Source: Stenogyne calaminthoides
Taxonomy: Eukaryota; Streptophyta; Magnoliopsida; Lamiales; Lamiaceae
Direction of reading: 5' to 3'
Assembly (NCBI GenBank): GCA_037126765.1
Contig: JBBCBC010000034.1
Span: 19,342,691-19,406,690, forward strand
DNA: 64,000 nt
The position numbers and the translations under genes were made by a program. Shown one piece after another: positions 44,669-58,100 of this stretch (its first letter is position 1; every line of letters begins with the position of its first letter). A model generated the notes under the pieces. The model ran no database searches and was not told the DNA's origin. It was given only the letters and a program-made list of their open reading frames with translations.

Positions 44669-45277
44669 TGTTGGGGTTATACTGAAAAGTATGCTTTTAC
44701 TTTGTATAACCAAACTGAATTTTCTTATTTATTTACTGAAATAAACTATTAATCACTGTTGCATTAAATATGAATGAATGTTATATATATTTATTGCAAA
44801 CTCGTTCAATAAGTCAGTACGTATTACGCTGTAGTTAATTTGGTGATACCAGATCACTGAAGATCAAATTAACAGCACCTCGTAATTAAGTACAAATTCA
44901 CAACCTAGATGGAAATGAACAAACCATGATGAAAGGTTGAAGTGTAAGACCCAGATTGGCCTGTCTTGACCAAGGGATTACACTAGCGCATTTAGGTGTG
45001 CTGAATAAGGACCTACAGGAGGACAAATTTTTCGGTACTGAATATATAAGAATTAGACCTCAGTGGTGTGTTGTTTCTTAATCTCCGTCCCTTAAATAGG
45101 ATCGTGTGAAATTAATAACTATTGCTTTGACTTATGATGGGAAGAGAGTCAATGTGATTCGATACCTTATATCTTGGGCAATATTATTAATTACATGACG
45201 ATTGCTGACATTTAATACGGAGAATCGCGTGCAAGTACGTCTTGCTTGATTTGTCCCCTTGGTGGGCTCAGAACCTT

Positions 45278-46864
45278 TGTTGGGAAATTTATAGTTTTGA
45301 TGAAAGTTCCAAAAAAACACATGTAATAGGACCAGTCAGACCTGTTAGCTGACTGATGTTTATATTACCTGCTATAGGAGACCAGTTGATAATGTTTGTA
45401 TAGAACAACTGATGTAATAGATAGGTCACATATTGAGGGGGAAACTCAATATGTATAAGTCAGATCTGAAGACTCAAAGGACAACTGATATCCGACAGGC
45501 TAGAATGCAAGACAAGAACAGAAGATCAGATCGATCTGATCTAGTCAGATGTCTCAGCTGAAGTCATGAAGCTCAAACTCAGAATACTTGAAGATCAGAT
45601 GACGTTCAGAAGATCAGACCAGAAGACCTACATCAGCCGAGTCTGCTAGTTGAAGCTAAGTCAACCGGCACCATAAGACTCCATCAGGTAGACTGATCAG
45701 TTCAGACTGATCAGGTCAGCTCACCAGGTGAAATCTGATGTTTCACCTGATCATACGACTATGATCTGGACAAGAAGAATGTCAACACTAGTTGGAAGAA
45801 CAACACTGAAAAGTGCATTTGTTCAACCAATAAGAACAAGACACGTATGATCGGAGCCGACAAGTAAGGGATTCGATGCTGCTCTCTCTCTAACGGCTAT
45901 AAAGCACAAGTTCACGATTTCGGCCATGCCGTTCCTGAAGCACGTCACATCAATCCTGCAAACCTACCTAATATAGCCTGAAATTCAAATTTCTCTCCAA
46001 CGGCTCTTTGATTTCAAGGTCTATAAATATGGGATCACTTCAAAGTGAAAGAAGATACGGAAACAACAAAAACACTGAACAATCAAGAAGCTCAAGCTAA
46101 TATCAGTTTTCCGCACAAGAACACGAACAAGAAGATTAATTTTTATTAAGTGTTCATCCCATACGTTCTTAGCATAGAAATCTTTTCATCTAGCTGTTAG
46201 GCTGCTTATACGCAAGAAAAGATTTCATAGTTGGAACCAAAAACAATCCTACCCAAACCCCCAAGTTAGGTTAAGTTGTTTAGCAAGATTTCAGACTAGG
46301 GTTTCTAGTTCTGATCTCTGGGATCGGTTGAGTGTGAACTCTTTAAACATCTAGTTGGTGTACTGTGTTGGACTAACACATAAAACTAAGTCCAGTTGGT
46401 TAAGTCGGTGCCCCTTGTGATAGGGAAGAGTGGACGTAGGACTGGTTTGTCCGAACCACTATAAATCTTGTGTGCCTTTACTGCTTTGATTAACTGTTAC
46501 ACATTCGCACACAACCTTTAAAGTGCATACATATTCCAAGTTGAGATCAGTTAGCACCAAGCTTCTGATCTGATCAAACGTGACACTTCTGTCAACTGAT
46601 TAAAAGATTAACTTTGGAATCTGATTTATCAAAACCGGTTTTTCACACGGTAAAACTTAAGCTTCCGCATTACATCGATTAAACCGATAGTTACCGAATC
46701 GATCTGCCTTGAGCGTCAAGTAAGTTGGTTATCAGCCCAAACTGATTCACTCACACTCTGATCAGGCTAACTGCTCTCACACCTGATTTGCTCAAAAGTT
46801 TTAGAAGTCTATTCACCCCTCCCCTCTAGACTTCTACCCTCACAAAACCCGTTCGGGACCTACA
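45278..46864 (+). repeat. 5' LTR of Copia-3
   Basis: It starts TGTTGGGAAATTTATAG and ends GGGACCTACA. TATA-like GTCTATAAATATGGG is at about 46019-46033. It is rich in TCAGATCAG wording. The patch 46671-46722 differs from the 3' LTR (59779-59832) by CAG/CTG rearrangements. Confidence 0.93.
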
Positions 46865-46866
46865 AG

Positions 46867-46878
46867 TGGTATCGAGGC
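46867..46878 (+). promoter_or_regulatory. Primer-binding site of Copia-3, altered
   Basis: It reads TGGTATCGAGGC where TGGTATCAGAGC is expected and where Copia-2 has the canonical form. The change is CAGAG to CGAGG, in line with the CAG signature elsewhere. Confidence 0.7.
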
Positions 46879-47000
46879 GATTGGTTCTCTGGACCATCGA
46901 CTCGTGTATCATCGATTCTTGAGGAAGAATCTTTGTGGTCAATCGAATCGATCTCAAAAAACCGTTTTTAAAACTCATTCATTTTCCAAAATCACTCGGC

Positions 47001-49190
47001 ATGGATAACACCTCGGTATGTATCATGATCTGCGAAGTTCTCAATCGATGAGTATGCAGTTGGGCCATATATATATGTCCAACCATCTAGGCTCGATCGA
47101 TTAAGCGGAATGATGGAAGTCATCGAAAGAGGACCCATCATCATTTATTACGACAACCCTGCGATCGGAGGAGATCCGGACTTTGCCGAAGTCTTGTGCG
47201 AAAAAAAGCCCAAATTTGATGGATGCGAGAAGAAAGGAATCGCATACTCTAGATACTATCGCAAGGCATATTATCATGAAAACAATGGATAAGGTCACCA
47301 AAGAAAAGATTAAGTATCTCAAATCTGCGAAAGCAATGTGGGATACTCCGCTTTGAAAATATCGAGGAAATGAGCATGATAAAAACAACCGTCTACAAAG
47401 CGAACGGGTGAAGTTCGAAAAAGCGAAGATCTTTGCCAACGAAACCATCAACGAACTCGATGGAAGAATTACAATGTCTATAAACAAGCTTCGAGAACTT
47501 GGTAGAGAGATGTCTGATAAAGATATCAACTACAAAATCCTAAGGTCTCTCACCAAGAAGTGGGATATGAAGGTCATTTGTAATCAAGGATTGCCAAGAC
47601 ATTTCAAAAATGAAGCCAAGTAGCTTGTTCTTGAGCCTTAACGCTCACGAGTTCGATTTGATTGAGAGAGGACAAGCTGATGAAGATGAGGTGCCCGCTG
47701 AAGCCTCAACTTCAAAATCAGTTGCTTTTAAGGCAACCAGCAGCAGAACGAAGGCCAACGAACCTGTTGGGAATATAATGAGTCGAGGCGAGCAGACGCT
47801 CTGCTTACTGGGAAAGCTTGAGAAGTCAAACGTCCAACTTGGTAAGTATCGAAGATTTTATAAGGACTATCAACATAGCCGAGGGAGAGATAGGAGATCA
47901 GCCAACAGATCTCGGAAAAAGAATCGATCGATGATCGGAGGGATCCAGAGATAAAAAAGGAGAAGAGATAATCGGTGAGGGAAGGAAGAGATAACCAATC
48001 GGAAGAAGCTCGGACTACTATCGAAAAGGAAGTCACCGATAGGTCATACGACGGAGTGATTCACCGAAGGAAAGGTTCGGTGGATCAAGGAGTGTGCTTC
48101 AACCGTGAGAAGCAGTCACTATAAATAAGACCGGCCTGACTGGACGCCAAGAGAAAGGGAATAAAAGAGGAAACGAAGAGAGCAACGTTATAGGGACGTA
48201 AGAGCCATGGTTGCCGACGTCAGAATTGACGATTCCTATCTCCCTCCGAGGACTCTGGATACTCCTCAGTAGAAGACTTCGCTGACAAGCAGGTCTTTTG
48301 ACTTCTATGAAAAACGAAGATCCGATATTCTCTTGACGATGATGAGATCTCGCTGATGGCAAGGGAGGACCACCGAGGTAACTTCCAAACTCGCTTGTTA
48401 ACGCTTTCTACACTGCTATCATTAGCACACCGGCCGGGAGATTGACCGCAGCTCTACTCGAGCAATTGCTTGAGGATCTCTCCAATGCAAGAGAGACACT
48501 TATGCTATAGTGGAAGTTTAAAATGATAAGTCGAGGACCGTAAATAATCACTTTAAAGAAAATGATCTATGTAAGCCTCGAACTTAGATCACCGAAATCG
48601 CTTTCGAGAAGGCAACTGAGGAATTTAAAATTCTCGAAGTTAAAGCTTCTGATAAGAAGAAGCGAGATCAAAGATTAGGTGGCAATTAACAAACAAAGAA
48701 GTGATGACTTCAAAATCCGCAAGCAAAATTCGATGAAATTTGTTCCAAAAGCATGAAAGTCTAAAATCATCGAGAGGATAATCTGAGAAAAATAGAGGTT
48801 TTTTCAAAATCATCTAAAACCGTTCAAGACATGAACGCCTATTTTTTGAACAACGATTAATAAGAAGGGACTTGGCTATGAGAACCCTTCCACATCCTCA
48901 AAAGACCCAGCTGATTCATCTCAAAAAGGTGTAATCAGACGAGTTTCTGACAAAGATACACCAAAAAGCCAAACATGTATCTAATAAGGAAAAGGACCCG
49001 GTTGAGCGGGTAAAGGCGGTGCCTAAACGAAGGGGAACAAATGGACCCCAACGGTAAAAAAGCATCGTAGAGGAATCAACGAAGAACCCGTTCTTTCCGA
49101 AGAAACCTCAACCTAATCAACGGATCGGGAATCGAAAAAGACAACTCAGAAAAGGAAGTACAATCTGAGACCCAATCAAGGTCACCGCCT
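47001..49190 (+). pseudogene. Copia-3 gag, degraded
   Basis: The start ATG at 47001 (MDNTSV-like wording) matches the usual SIRE gag start. A legible block at 47408-47623 carries ETINELDGRITMSINKLREL and INYKILRSLTKKWDMKV, the copia UBN2-type gag domain. Most of the rest is in short frames, and no intact CCHC zinc knuckle was found. Damage is denser than expected for an element with near-identical LTRs. Confidence 0.75.
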
Positions 49191-49197
49191 AATAAGC

Positions 49198-49846
49198 ATG
49201 CTTCGTAAACCGCAAAAACCACCTATGCCGAAAAGATATGAATCTTTTGATGGTAGCAGTCGTACCTACCCCTATAATCAGAAATCTAGGGCTGCTGCAC
49301 CTGAACCACACTGGATAAGAAGAAGACAAACAGAAAAGATAAATCACAAATCTTCTAATTCATCCAAGGTTCACACTAATGATCATACAAAACAAAAAGC
49401 ATATAAAGAGATGTATGATTATGTTGACAGGTACGGGAGACAAATCAGGCCTTCTGATCTAACTGATCACAATAGAAGTGCTCTGTTTGTATGGATTCCC
49501 AAGACTAAACCTAACCCCTCAGGACCCAATCCAAAAGGGGTACCTAAAACCTGATCTGATTGCAGGTTCGCGTGGGTTTGCCAACAAAGGAGGTGTGCAA
49601 GCAACTATCTGGTACATCGATAGTGGATGCTCAAGGCACATGATTGGAAGCAAACATCTCCTCAGTTCTTACATAGAACAGAAAGGCCCGCGTGTACTCT
49701 TCAGTGATGATAACTTTGGTTACACCAAAGGATTCGGAACCTTAGAGAATGATGATGTACAAGTAACTGGAGTCTCGTATGTCGAAGGTCTAAAGCACAA
49801 CCTACTATCGGTTTCACAATTCCGCAACAACGGATTCAGGTGTTGA
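49198..49846 (+). pseudogene. Copia-3 spacer and aspartic protease
   Basis: This clean block has two overlapping frames. 49198-49554 is a basic, Asn/Lys-rich spacer (HTNDHTKQKAYKEMYDYVDR). 49478-49846 carries WYIDSGCSRHMIGSKHLLSS, the catalytic Asp-Ser-Gly of copia proteases, then VSYVEGLKHNLLSVSQF and a TGA after RNNGFRC. One frame change separates the two. The protease would cleave the polyprotein. Confidence 0.85.
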
Positions 49847-50700
49847 GTTCTCGATTGATCAATGCACTATCAAGAATCGAGTCACTCAACAGATTTTGCT
49901 AATCGTTCAAGGAAAGGGACGATCTACCGCAAAGATTGGAACAATTTGCCCAAAAATGCATGCTGATTGTTAAGAGCTCCAAAAGTAGCAGTTGGCTTTG
50001 GCACAAAAAGAATGAGTCATCTGAACTTTAAAACTCTTAATAAGATAGCAAGGATGTCTCTAGTGGAAGGACTTCCGAATGAAGTATTTTCAAAGGATCA
50101 GACATGTACTTTGCATGTCGGAAGGAAAAACAGTCAAAGCTTCATTCAAAAGAATTTCCTGACCGGCCCAAGATCCAAAGTACTACTATTTTGCTTCATA
50201 TGGATCTATTTGGACCCGTTACACCAATCGATCTCAACGGACGAAATATACTCTGTAATCGTGGATGACTATTCCAAGTTTACAGGTTATATTCTTACAT
50301 AAGAAGAATGAGACGACAAACGAAGATACCCGAGAAATTAAAAAAAGATTACAAAATGAGAAGGTGTGTCGGCGTAGTAAAAAATCGGATCGGATAAAGG
50401 TCTGAAATTTAAACTCTTTTATTCTTGATTTTTGCTCTAAGTTTGGTATCTGACATGAAACATCACCGTAAAGGACGCCACAACAAAAATGGAGTAGCGA
50501 ACGGAGAAAATGAGAACTCTCAAAGAAGTTCTTTCATACGATGTTAGTGAACATGCAATACCAAGCCGTTTCGGGCGGAAGCAATCAACACTTTGCATGC
50601 CATACTCGAATAGATGTCTTACGACTAAGGCTCACTACAAAACACCCTATGAACTGTGGAAGGACGAAAAACCTCGTGTCTCTTTACTTCCATGTTTTTT
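49847..50700 (+). pseudogene. Copia-3 integrase, degraded
   Basis: FGTKRMSHLNFKTLNKIARM (49967 on) is the zinc domain region, and a core fragment IVDDYSKFTGYI appears near 50260. The second catalytic Asp region and the Glu region (about 50470-50560) are scattered over frames. It follows the protease in the order usual for Ty1/copia (PR-IN-RT-RH). Confidence 0.75.
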
Positions 50701-51492
50701 TTTGTAAGTGTTTCATACACAACAATGGGAAGAGTCGGGTTGAAGACTTTTGAGGCCAAGTCGGATGAGGGTATATTCTTAGGATATTCCTCATCTAGCA
50801 AGGCTTTCGGGGTTTACAATGATTTAACCCTACTTGTGGAAGAAACACCCCATGTAGTCTTTGATGAAGCATCTTCTGAACAAGAGAAATCTGCCGCAGA
50901 ACAAGATGTACCTGATCAACAAGAACCCGATGTTCAGAAAATGGATCAGCTAAAGATTGAGGAAAAAGAATCAGAAACTGTAACAATATACATTCCAGAT
51001 CTAGCTGATTCACCAGATCATTCAGATCCTAAGGTACGATCAACTGTCGATGAAGAAGCTGATACAGCTGAGACAGTATCAACTGAACCATCCGGTTCAG
51101 GGGGAACATCTGAAGTTCCCACGAACAGACATCAGCACATGATGAGTCCAACATCAGCTGAGACTTGTTCTTATCAAGTGGATCATAACTCTGCACCACT
51201 CCCAATCGCTAGTAATAAAATTTTATCAGAAATGGACGATGTTCTCCAAACCGGCAAATCGTCGAGCGAAAGGACACGGATAACCAGTCATCCAACTGAT
51301 CTGATAATCGGAGACCCATCTGATAAAGTTAAAACTAGACATCAGATTGGTGAAAGTTCCATGTATTGTTGTTATCTGTCTATGAAGGAACCAACAACAA
51401 TAGAGGAAGCTCTACAAGACGCAAATTTGGATTCTAGCCATGCGGAGGAGGAGCCGGAACATTTGAGAGAAATCAAGTTTGGGAACTGGTAG
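50656..51492 (+). pseudogene. Copia-3 integrase C-terminus and linker to RT
   Basis: A single open frame of 278 codons. It carries GRVGLKTFEAKSDEGIFLGY and SKAFGVYNDLTLLVEETPHV (copia integrase C-terminal GKFDPRS-type region), then a long acidic linker, then MKEPTTIEEALQDANL leading into RT. The frame is lost at 51490. Confidence 0.85.
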
Positions 51493-52251
51493 ACAGACCA
51501 ATTCATCAAGACGTTATTGGCACGAAGTGGGTCTTCAAGAACAAGAGAGATGAGAAAAATGTCATCACTAGAAATAAGGCAAGACTTGTTGCTAAGGGGT
51601 ATTCACAATCAGAAGGAATTGATTATGATGAGACCTTTGCACCAGTTGCTTTCCTAAAGCCATTCGGGTTTGTTCGGCATATGCTTCCCACAGAGGTTCA
51701 CTGTATCGAGATGGGCGTAAAGAGTGCTTTCTTAAACGGGGTACTAGCGGAGGAAGTTTATGTCGAACAACCTCCGTGCTTTGAAAAGGGCAACCAAGTG
51801 TACCATTTAAGAAAAAGCTCTTTATGGCCTGAAACAAGCTCCTCGAGCTTGGTATGATACACTCTCTCAGTTCTTGATGGACAGTGGGTTCACTAAAGGA
51901 ACAGTGGATAGAACCTTATTCAGAATAGAAGATGGAGAAGATATTCTCATGGTTCAGATCTACGTGGACGGCATCATCTTCGGATCTCCTAACAAGAGTC
52001 TATGTGAAAGATTCAAAGAACCGATGCAAGGGAAATTCGAGATGTCCATGATGGGTCGGATGAATTACTTTTCGGGTCTTCAAGTAAAGCAAAGTCTGAA
52101 GGGATATTCATCCGCCAAGCAAAAGTACACTAGGAACTTATTGGCTAAGTTTGGAGTTCAAAATTGTAAGGAAGCCAAAATTCCTATGATGACCGGATTC
52201 AAGATGGATCCGGATGAGGATGGTCGAAAAACAAATCGAGGAAGAATATAG
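51480..52251 (+). pseudogene. Copia-3 reverse transcriptase
   Basis: WVFKNKRDEKN-like wording (51528 on), RNKARLVAKGYSQSEGIDYD, then CIEMGVKSAFLNGVLAEEVY, a frame change at about 51815, APRAWYDTLSQFLMDSGFTK, and the polymerase motif as MVQIYVDGIIFGSPN with YVDG instead of YVDD (about 51960). GRMNYFSGLQVKQSLKGYSS and AKIPMMTGFKMDPDEDG follow. The Asp-to-Gly change would abolish polymerase activity if it is real. Confidence 0.88.
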
Positions 52252-52960
52252 GGCTCTCATTGGATCTCTACTATACCCGACGCCCGCCGGACCCGATATA
52301 ACCTTCGCATGAGGTGTATGTGCGATTTCGTGCAAATCCAATGATAAGCCACCTAGAAGCGGTAAGCGGATTCTTAAGTATCTGAAGGGACAAGAAACCT
52401 TGGTTTATTTTACCCATCGATGATAATCTAGAGCTTAGTGGGTATTCTCGATTACGATTATGGAGGTTGCAAGATTGACGAAAAATCCACCTCGGAACTT
52501 GTCACTCTTAGGAAAAACCCGATCTCGTGGTTTTCAAAAGAAGCGAGACATCGATTCATACATCTACTACTTGAAGTAGAATATATGGCTGCAGAAGTCA
52601 TTGTTCCCCAACCTTTTTGGCTTAGTCGGCGGTGAGGGATTATAACATTGAAGCTAACAATGTACCTATTTTTACGTGACGATAATAGTCTTATTGCAAT
52701 CACTCAGAATCCCGTTCTACATACAAGATGCAAGCATGTAGATGTCAGACACCATTTTATAAGAGATCATGTTGAAAAGAAGAATATCAGAATGGAAAAG
52801 ATTCATCTTGATATCTGAAAGTCGATATTCTAACCAAGCCACTAAATTTGAGATCGATTCGAGAGAATTATGCAATGAGCTAGGGCTTCTGGATCTTGGA
52901 GAAAATGCACCTAAAATGTTTGATGGAATGATCTCCAGAACCAGCTGGTTAAGAGACTAA
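52252..52960 (+). pseudogene. Copia-3 RNase H, degraded
   Basis: Scattered wording of copia RNase H: YDYGGCKIDEKSTSE (Asp region, 52450), RHRFIHLLLEVEYMAAEVIV (Glu region in VEYMAA, 52550) and a DDNSLIAITQNP-like stretch near 52677. The C-terminal LAKFEIDSRELCNELGLL block (52820-52900) replaces the usual ADIFTKPL wording in part. Confidence 0.75.
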
Positions 52961-55140
52961 CCAGGTTAAAAGGAATCAGTTGAGTTTGGTATCTCAACTG
53001 ATCAGAAGATCAGTCAAGGAACTGATGAGAGAAATCGATCAGATTTACAAGATTATCAGGTTAAAGGAACTGATCAGACTTAAGGTTTATCAGATTAAAG
53101 GAAACGCTCAATTTAAAAGGAATATCTTATTAAATCAGTTGGATTATTTTACATCTTTGTAAGTCGATTAAGCTGATATTCATCAAGCAAGATTCACAAG
53201 TGGTATTCACAAGATTAAAGCTTAAAATCGCATAAGGATACAAGAATTTTACACAACAATGGAATAATAGAAATTTTCATTGATAAAGACCCGAAGGTCA
53301 GGTTACATTACAAGATACAAGTACAAAGGACCCGGAGGTCAGTACATAAGTGATAACCAAAAACCCTAAACCTATAACCCTAAACCCTCATCCTAACCCA
53401 AGTGGAGCAGGGGAGAGAGAGATTTTAAATTTGATGCTCTCATTTTCCCCCACTTAACAAGGGTGAGAGAGGCTTTAAAGAAATCCTAAAGCCGCTAGCT
53501 GAAGCTAAAACCAGTGGAGCGACAGCGGCCTTGATAGGATTTTTAAGCCAGGAGCCCTAAGAAAGAGTCAGTGGGCTCTCCAGCTGTTAAATGGTGAGGT
53601 GATATACGAAGATCAGTTGTTGACTGATCAAGATCGCATATCAAACTCACGTTCATTTTCAGACTAAGTCTGTTGATGGTAGTTACGTCATAACGATAGA
53701 CACACAAGGTGCATACGGTTAGGAGAAGTGTCTTCTCAGTTGCAACAGTAGAACCGCCACCGTGGTGGTAGAGAAGCTTTGCAACAATCGTATGTGAAAT
53801 CTTTGATGACGACGAAAACAACGATAAGGGACGCAAAGGGTTGATTTGAGAAGCTGAAATCATTGAAAAAGGGGTAAAGGTATTTGCCGGAAGTTTAACC
53901 GGAAATAAGGGTTCACCAAGATACATGATTCTACAAAGAAGATAAGTATGGTGAATGGGTTATGTTGTGTAAAACAATTGGTCCAATTTATAGAGGCCAA
54001 GCAAGGGTGCAAATGCAAATACGAGTTCTCAAAACCTTTTAGAGAAATCTGCACCAAAAGGATAGCGTGTAGGAATCACGCGACTGATAATTGGATAAAT
54101 TTACGGTGGATTGACATATCGAAAGATTCAGACGATAATTACGCATGTCAAATCGCGCCAACTTAGGGAATAGAGCCTACTATTCTAGACTAAGTTTTGG
54201 CGGTAACACTTATTCCAAGAATTGGATTGACTTGAGAAGAATCAGATTAGGTCAGCCAAAATCTGATACATACGAAGCTGATCAGATGAGGAAGATCAGC
54301 TGAGCTTGAAACTCCAACAAATCAGATACATCAGTCTATGGGAAAAATAGAAATATCAGGTGAAGGGGGAACTTCAACTGATCAAGGAGGATCAGAAGGG
54401 AAATTAGACATATTCAAGGAAAGATCAGTTGAGCTTGAAACCTCAACAAATCAGATGCAAGTGAAGAAGATCAGTTAAAAGGATCAGTTGGGAAATTTTA
54501 AGGCTTAGGCAGAATACTAAGATCAACAAGTGAAATCAACATGGACAAGTGGTATTGACTGATTACAATATCAGTCAACCAGATACTTTTTTCTTTTCTC
54601 TTGTTCTTTGCTTATTTATCGGATCCTATCTGATATTATTTACCTTACTGTACCCATTATCCTTATGACGTATTCTCTGCAAATCATTTAATGCGGACGT
54701 GGGGTACATGTATTAACTGCTATTAAACGTGCTTTTAAATCCAAAAGTTTTTTGTACGTGCTTTTCCTGACCCTACGATCAAAACCACTTAATCTGGAGC
54801 GTTTAATCTTTTCAAATGGTTGATCTTCCAAATCGTGTCTTCTCTTTCCCTCCTCGTCTTTATAAAGTTCATCAAAAACCATACCAGAGTTTTCCATTTC
54901 ACAAACTTGCGATTTATTCTCTGAAAACTCCAGATTACTTCTCTCAGATTCAAAGTGTTTTTCCTAAGTTTCAAAATCATCTTTCCGAAAAGCAGAATCT
55001 GGTAATTTATGTTTATTTGATGTAGCTTTTTAAAATCCATTGATCTTAAATGTTCTTATCCTGTGTTATACTTTATTGTTTCTTAGTTTCCGCTTGTGTG
55101 ATATTCTTTGTATTAATGCACAATTTTTAACCGAATATAT
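52961..55140. other. Copia-3 inter-ORF region
   Basis: About 2.2 kb between pol and the extra ORF. 52970-53160 and 54220-54560 are rich in ATCAGTTGA / GAACTGATCAG wording with no stable frame. 53260-53930 looks like an antisense transcription unit (separate entry). 53352-53402 contains degenerate CCCTAAA units. Confidence 0.5.
53250..53926 (-). other. Possible antisense transcription unit in Copia-3
   Basis: Read on the minus strand, 53926-53543 is open for 127 codons (MYLGEPLFPVKLPANTFTPF). It is followed by a stretch that reads like a plant 3' untranslated region: TTTGTACTTGTATCTTGTAA, then TTTATCAATGAAAATT near 53275. No protein family is recognised. Antisense ORFs are known in several plant retrotransposon groups, but chance cannot be excluded. 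Confidence 0.35.
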
Positions 55141-55151
55141 CTTATCTGTAG

Positions 55152-58100
55152 ATGATTACTCACGGTATGGGCAAAATAATGTGCAACTATGCGGAACTGG
55201 CAACAAAGATTGTGGATGATAAGTTCGTACAGTTCAATATCACTCGGGATCCGGAATCCATGGAGGTCGAGCAAATTCTTCGAAAAGCAGGCCTTGAGAA
55301 ATTTTATATACGCTTCACTCGCAATCCAAAGATGCAAAGATGAAGCACTAGAATTCCTAAGAATTTAAGAGTGGATTCGGATGCTCGAGAGAGAAGAACT
55401 ACTTTCGGCGATCACCGCCAAGAAATCGACCGACGAATCACGGATATAACACGTCTGTTCAAATTTACCCAAAGGATTTGATCTCGCTTTGCTCATTACA
55501 GGGAGAACGAAGATGAGCCGATCGAAAAAGAGTTCTTGAGAGGTCGACAAACATCATACTTCGTGTTTTGTCGGGCCAATGCTCAAGAGGAAATACCGAT
55601 TGTTGTTTGACATATTGTCAAAAAACAATAATGGGTATTACATTCAAACCGAATGCTATTACATCCGTCAAACCCAGACAAAGATGGGCGCAATAATTGA
55701 TGAAGCCAAGAACATCAATTGGCATGGGTTTCAAGGCCATTCTACTCCAAGAACATGAAAAATTTGGAGTTGATGAGTGGAGGCAGGTATATCTGAAGAA
55801 GAAGATCAGCAATCTCAACAAGGTTGCAGTTATCCTTCAAGATAAAATGCCAAAGGCCAAATGGGAACAGAATGGACTGAAGTCCTATAAGGCCTTTCTC
55901 ACAGCCACTTCAGTCATTTTTGGGCCACCAGACGATGATATCTGCCAACCCCCAAAAGTCAAAAGAAAGGAAAAGGCAAGAAGGCAACTTCTTCTACACC
56001 AGATGCGGGCGAATCAGCTCGAGCTGGTGAAGGACCCCCAGAAGGCCCACCAGATGCCCCCAAGAAGAAGAAAAGAAAACTGGTGAAGGCCCAGGAGAAG
56101 AGGTCGAAGAAGAAGCGAAGCAAGCCCCATGACTCGATGCTAGAAGATGAGTCAGATGAAGAAGGAGCGCCAGAACAGTCTGTTGCACCACAAAAATCAG
56201 GTGAAGCATCAGACAGGCAGGCTTCTCAAGCTGAGAGCTCGACAGATCATTCTGAGGAAGAAGCACAAGCCGATCGATCTCCTTCTCCTCCAGCCACAGC
56301 TGACTCACCACTCAGACTAACGGCTACTGAGCATGTCTCTCCTATTCTTCCACCTGCCATGAACACCTGAATCGTGATCGGTTCCACGAACCGAAAAGCT
56401 TACGATGTGGAACCGAAGCACTGCTTCCACAGCAGAACCTCTGCAGGTCGAACCGATCAGCCATCTTCCGCCTGCTCAAGCACAACCAGAACCTTCCACA
56501 TCTCATCAAATTGAATCTGGACAGACAATTCCTGAGTCCATATCAACAAAGATCATAACTGGGAAATTGATCAGAATGCGAATCGAAAGAGAAATTGATG
56601 AGTTGTATCCAGAACTGGTCGCCCATCCTGCCATAAGAGAGGAAGTTATGGAGATCCTCACCTGGAGAGATCTTCGATTAAAAAGCTTCTCAGACTTTAT
56701 AATAATTATTGAACAGATGGGCGGTGCGGATGAATTTGCAGACTTCGATTTCGACATGAGGAAATCAGCTAGAGTGGGATCACCAAATGAGCCGATAATC
56801 GCTAAATCTGTCAAAGCTCGATCCACGAAAGCTAGGGTTGCGGAGCACAGATGAATCGAGATCGAAAGCAGATGCCATCATGAAGGATGCGAGGAGCTGC
56901 CGATGATAGTGGAGCTGTGTCTGCGCTTCATGACCAACCACCGGAGGCAAAAACAATCAATCGGATCAAGTGACACCCAACATTCCAACATCACACGCTC
57001 TACCGATCAACTTCGGAGATCAAATCTTGTCTCAAAGATCTCCCGAAAAGAAGAAGTTGAGGGATCGATAGGCGATCAAAGGCGATTGTCATCAAGGAAA
57101 TAAAAGATCAAAGGAAAATGGCTATTTTTTTCAGATTGGGGCAATCAAAGATCGCTTCTCCCAAAATCAGGTCCATCAAGGTACCGAATCGATAAAAGAC
57201 CGTTGATGCCAAACCGACTCAGGTGGAACAACACCAAGTTTTTTTTTTTTTCGATGCTCACCGACAAGCTAGAATTGACAGAAGAGAAACTTGATAAACC
57301 GATTAAAACACTCTCTCTTGCCATGGAATCACCAAGACCGAATCGATATCAAGATTCAAGAGCTAACTACTCAAACTTCAGCGATTCATTGCAGATCTCA
57401 ACAAAGGCGATGGCAAATCAACTTTGGTTCTCGACCTCCCACATCACTACTCTTTTTGATCAAACCAAAAAGGGAAGGATGAATGAGAAACCAACTGACA
57501 CAACAAAAGCGCAGGACATCACAAACTCCTGACCGAGAGAGTCACAAGAAGAACAACCAGATACGCATGTATAAGATATTGGGCCGAAAAGATGTCCAAA
57601 GAGCAGATAGCGTAAGAAGTCGAAAAAAGCCAAGAAGAAAGAAGGGCAAAAAAAAAATGGCAGAGGCGTAAAAAATCAACAAGAAATTGATTGAGAGTGA
57701 AGAAAGGAAGGGCCGGAAAATCCGTGCGTAACCTAAAATTTGCCAAAGAAGAGTTGATGAGATCATCCCAAAAACTGCTGCGCATGCTAAGAAATTTGAG
57801 GAATGGAATAAGATCAGGAGTGAATGGCTTCTGGATGCCTTTGTTCTTAATCTTGTCCCACAAGAAGAATCTCCTGATGAAGAATTCCTCAACTGGTTAG
57901 AAAATAAATATCCGGATTTTCTGAAGTATCTGGAAAATGAGGCCAAGCTTATCAATGTAAAAATAACTCGCCAAGAGTATGATCTGTTGGAGTACTCGAA
58001 GAAGGCAGATGGCTCATTTGACAGACTGGCATTTCAAAGATTCTATTTTGACATCCTGAGCAAAACGCAAATAACTGATCCTCAGCAAACTGATGATGTC

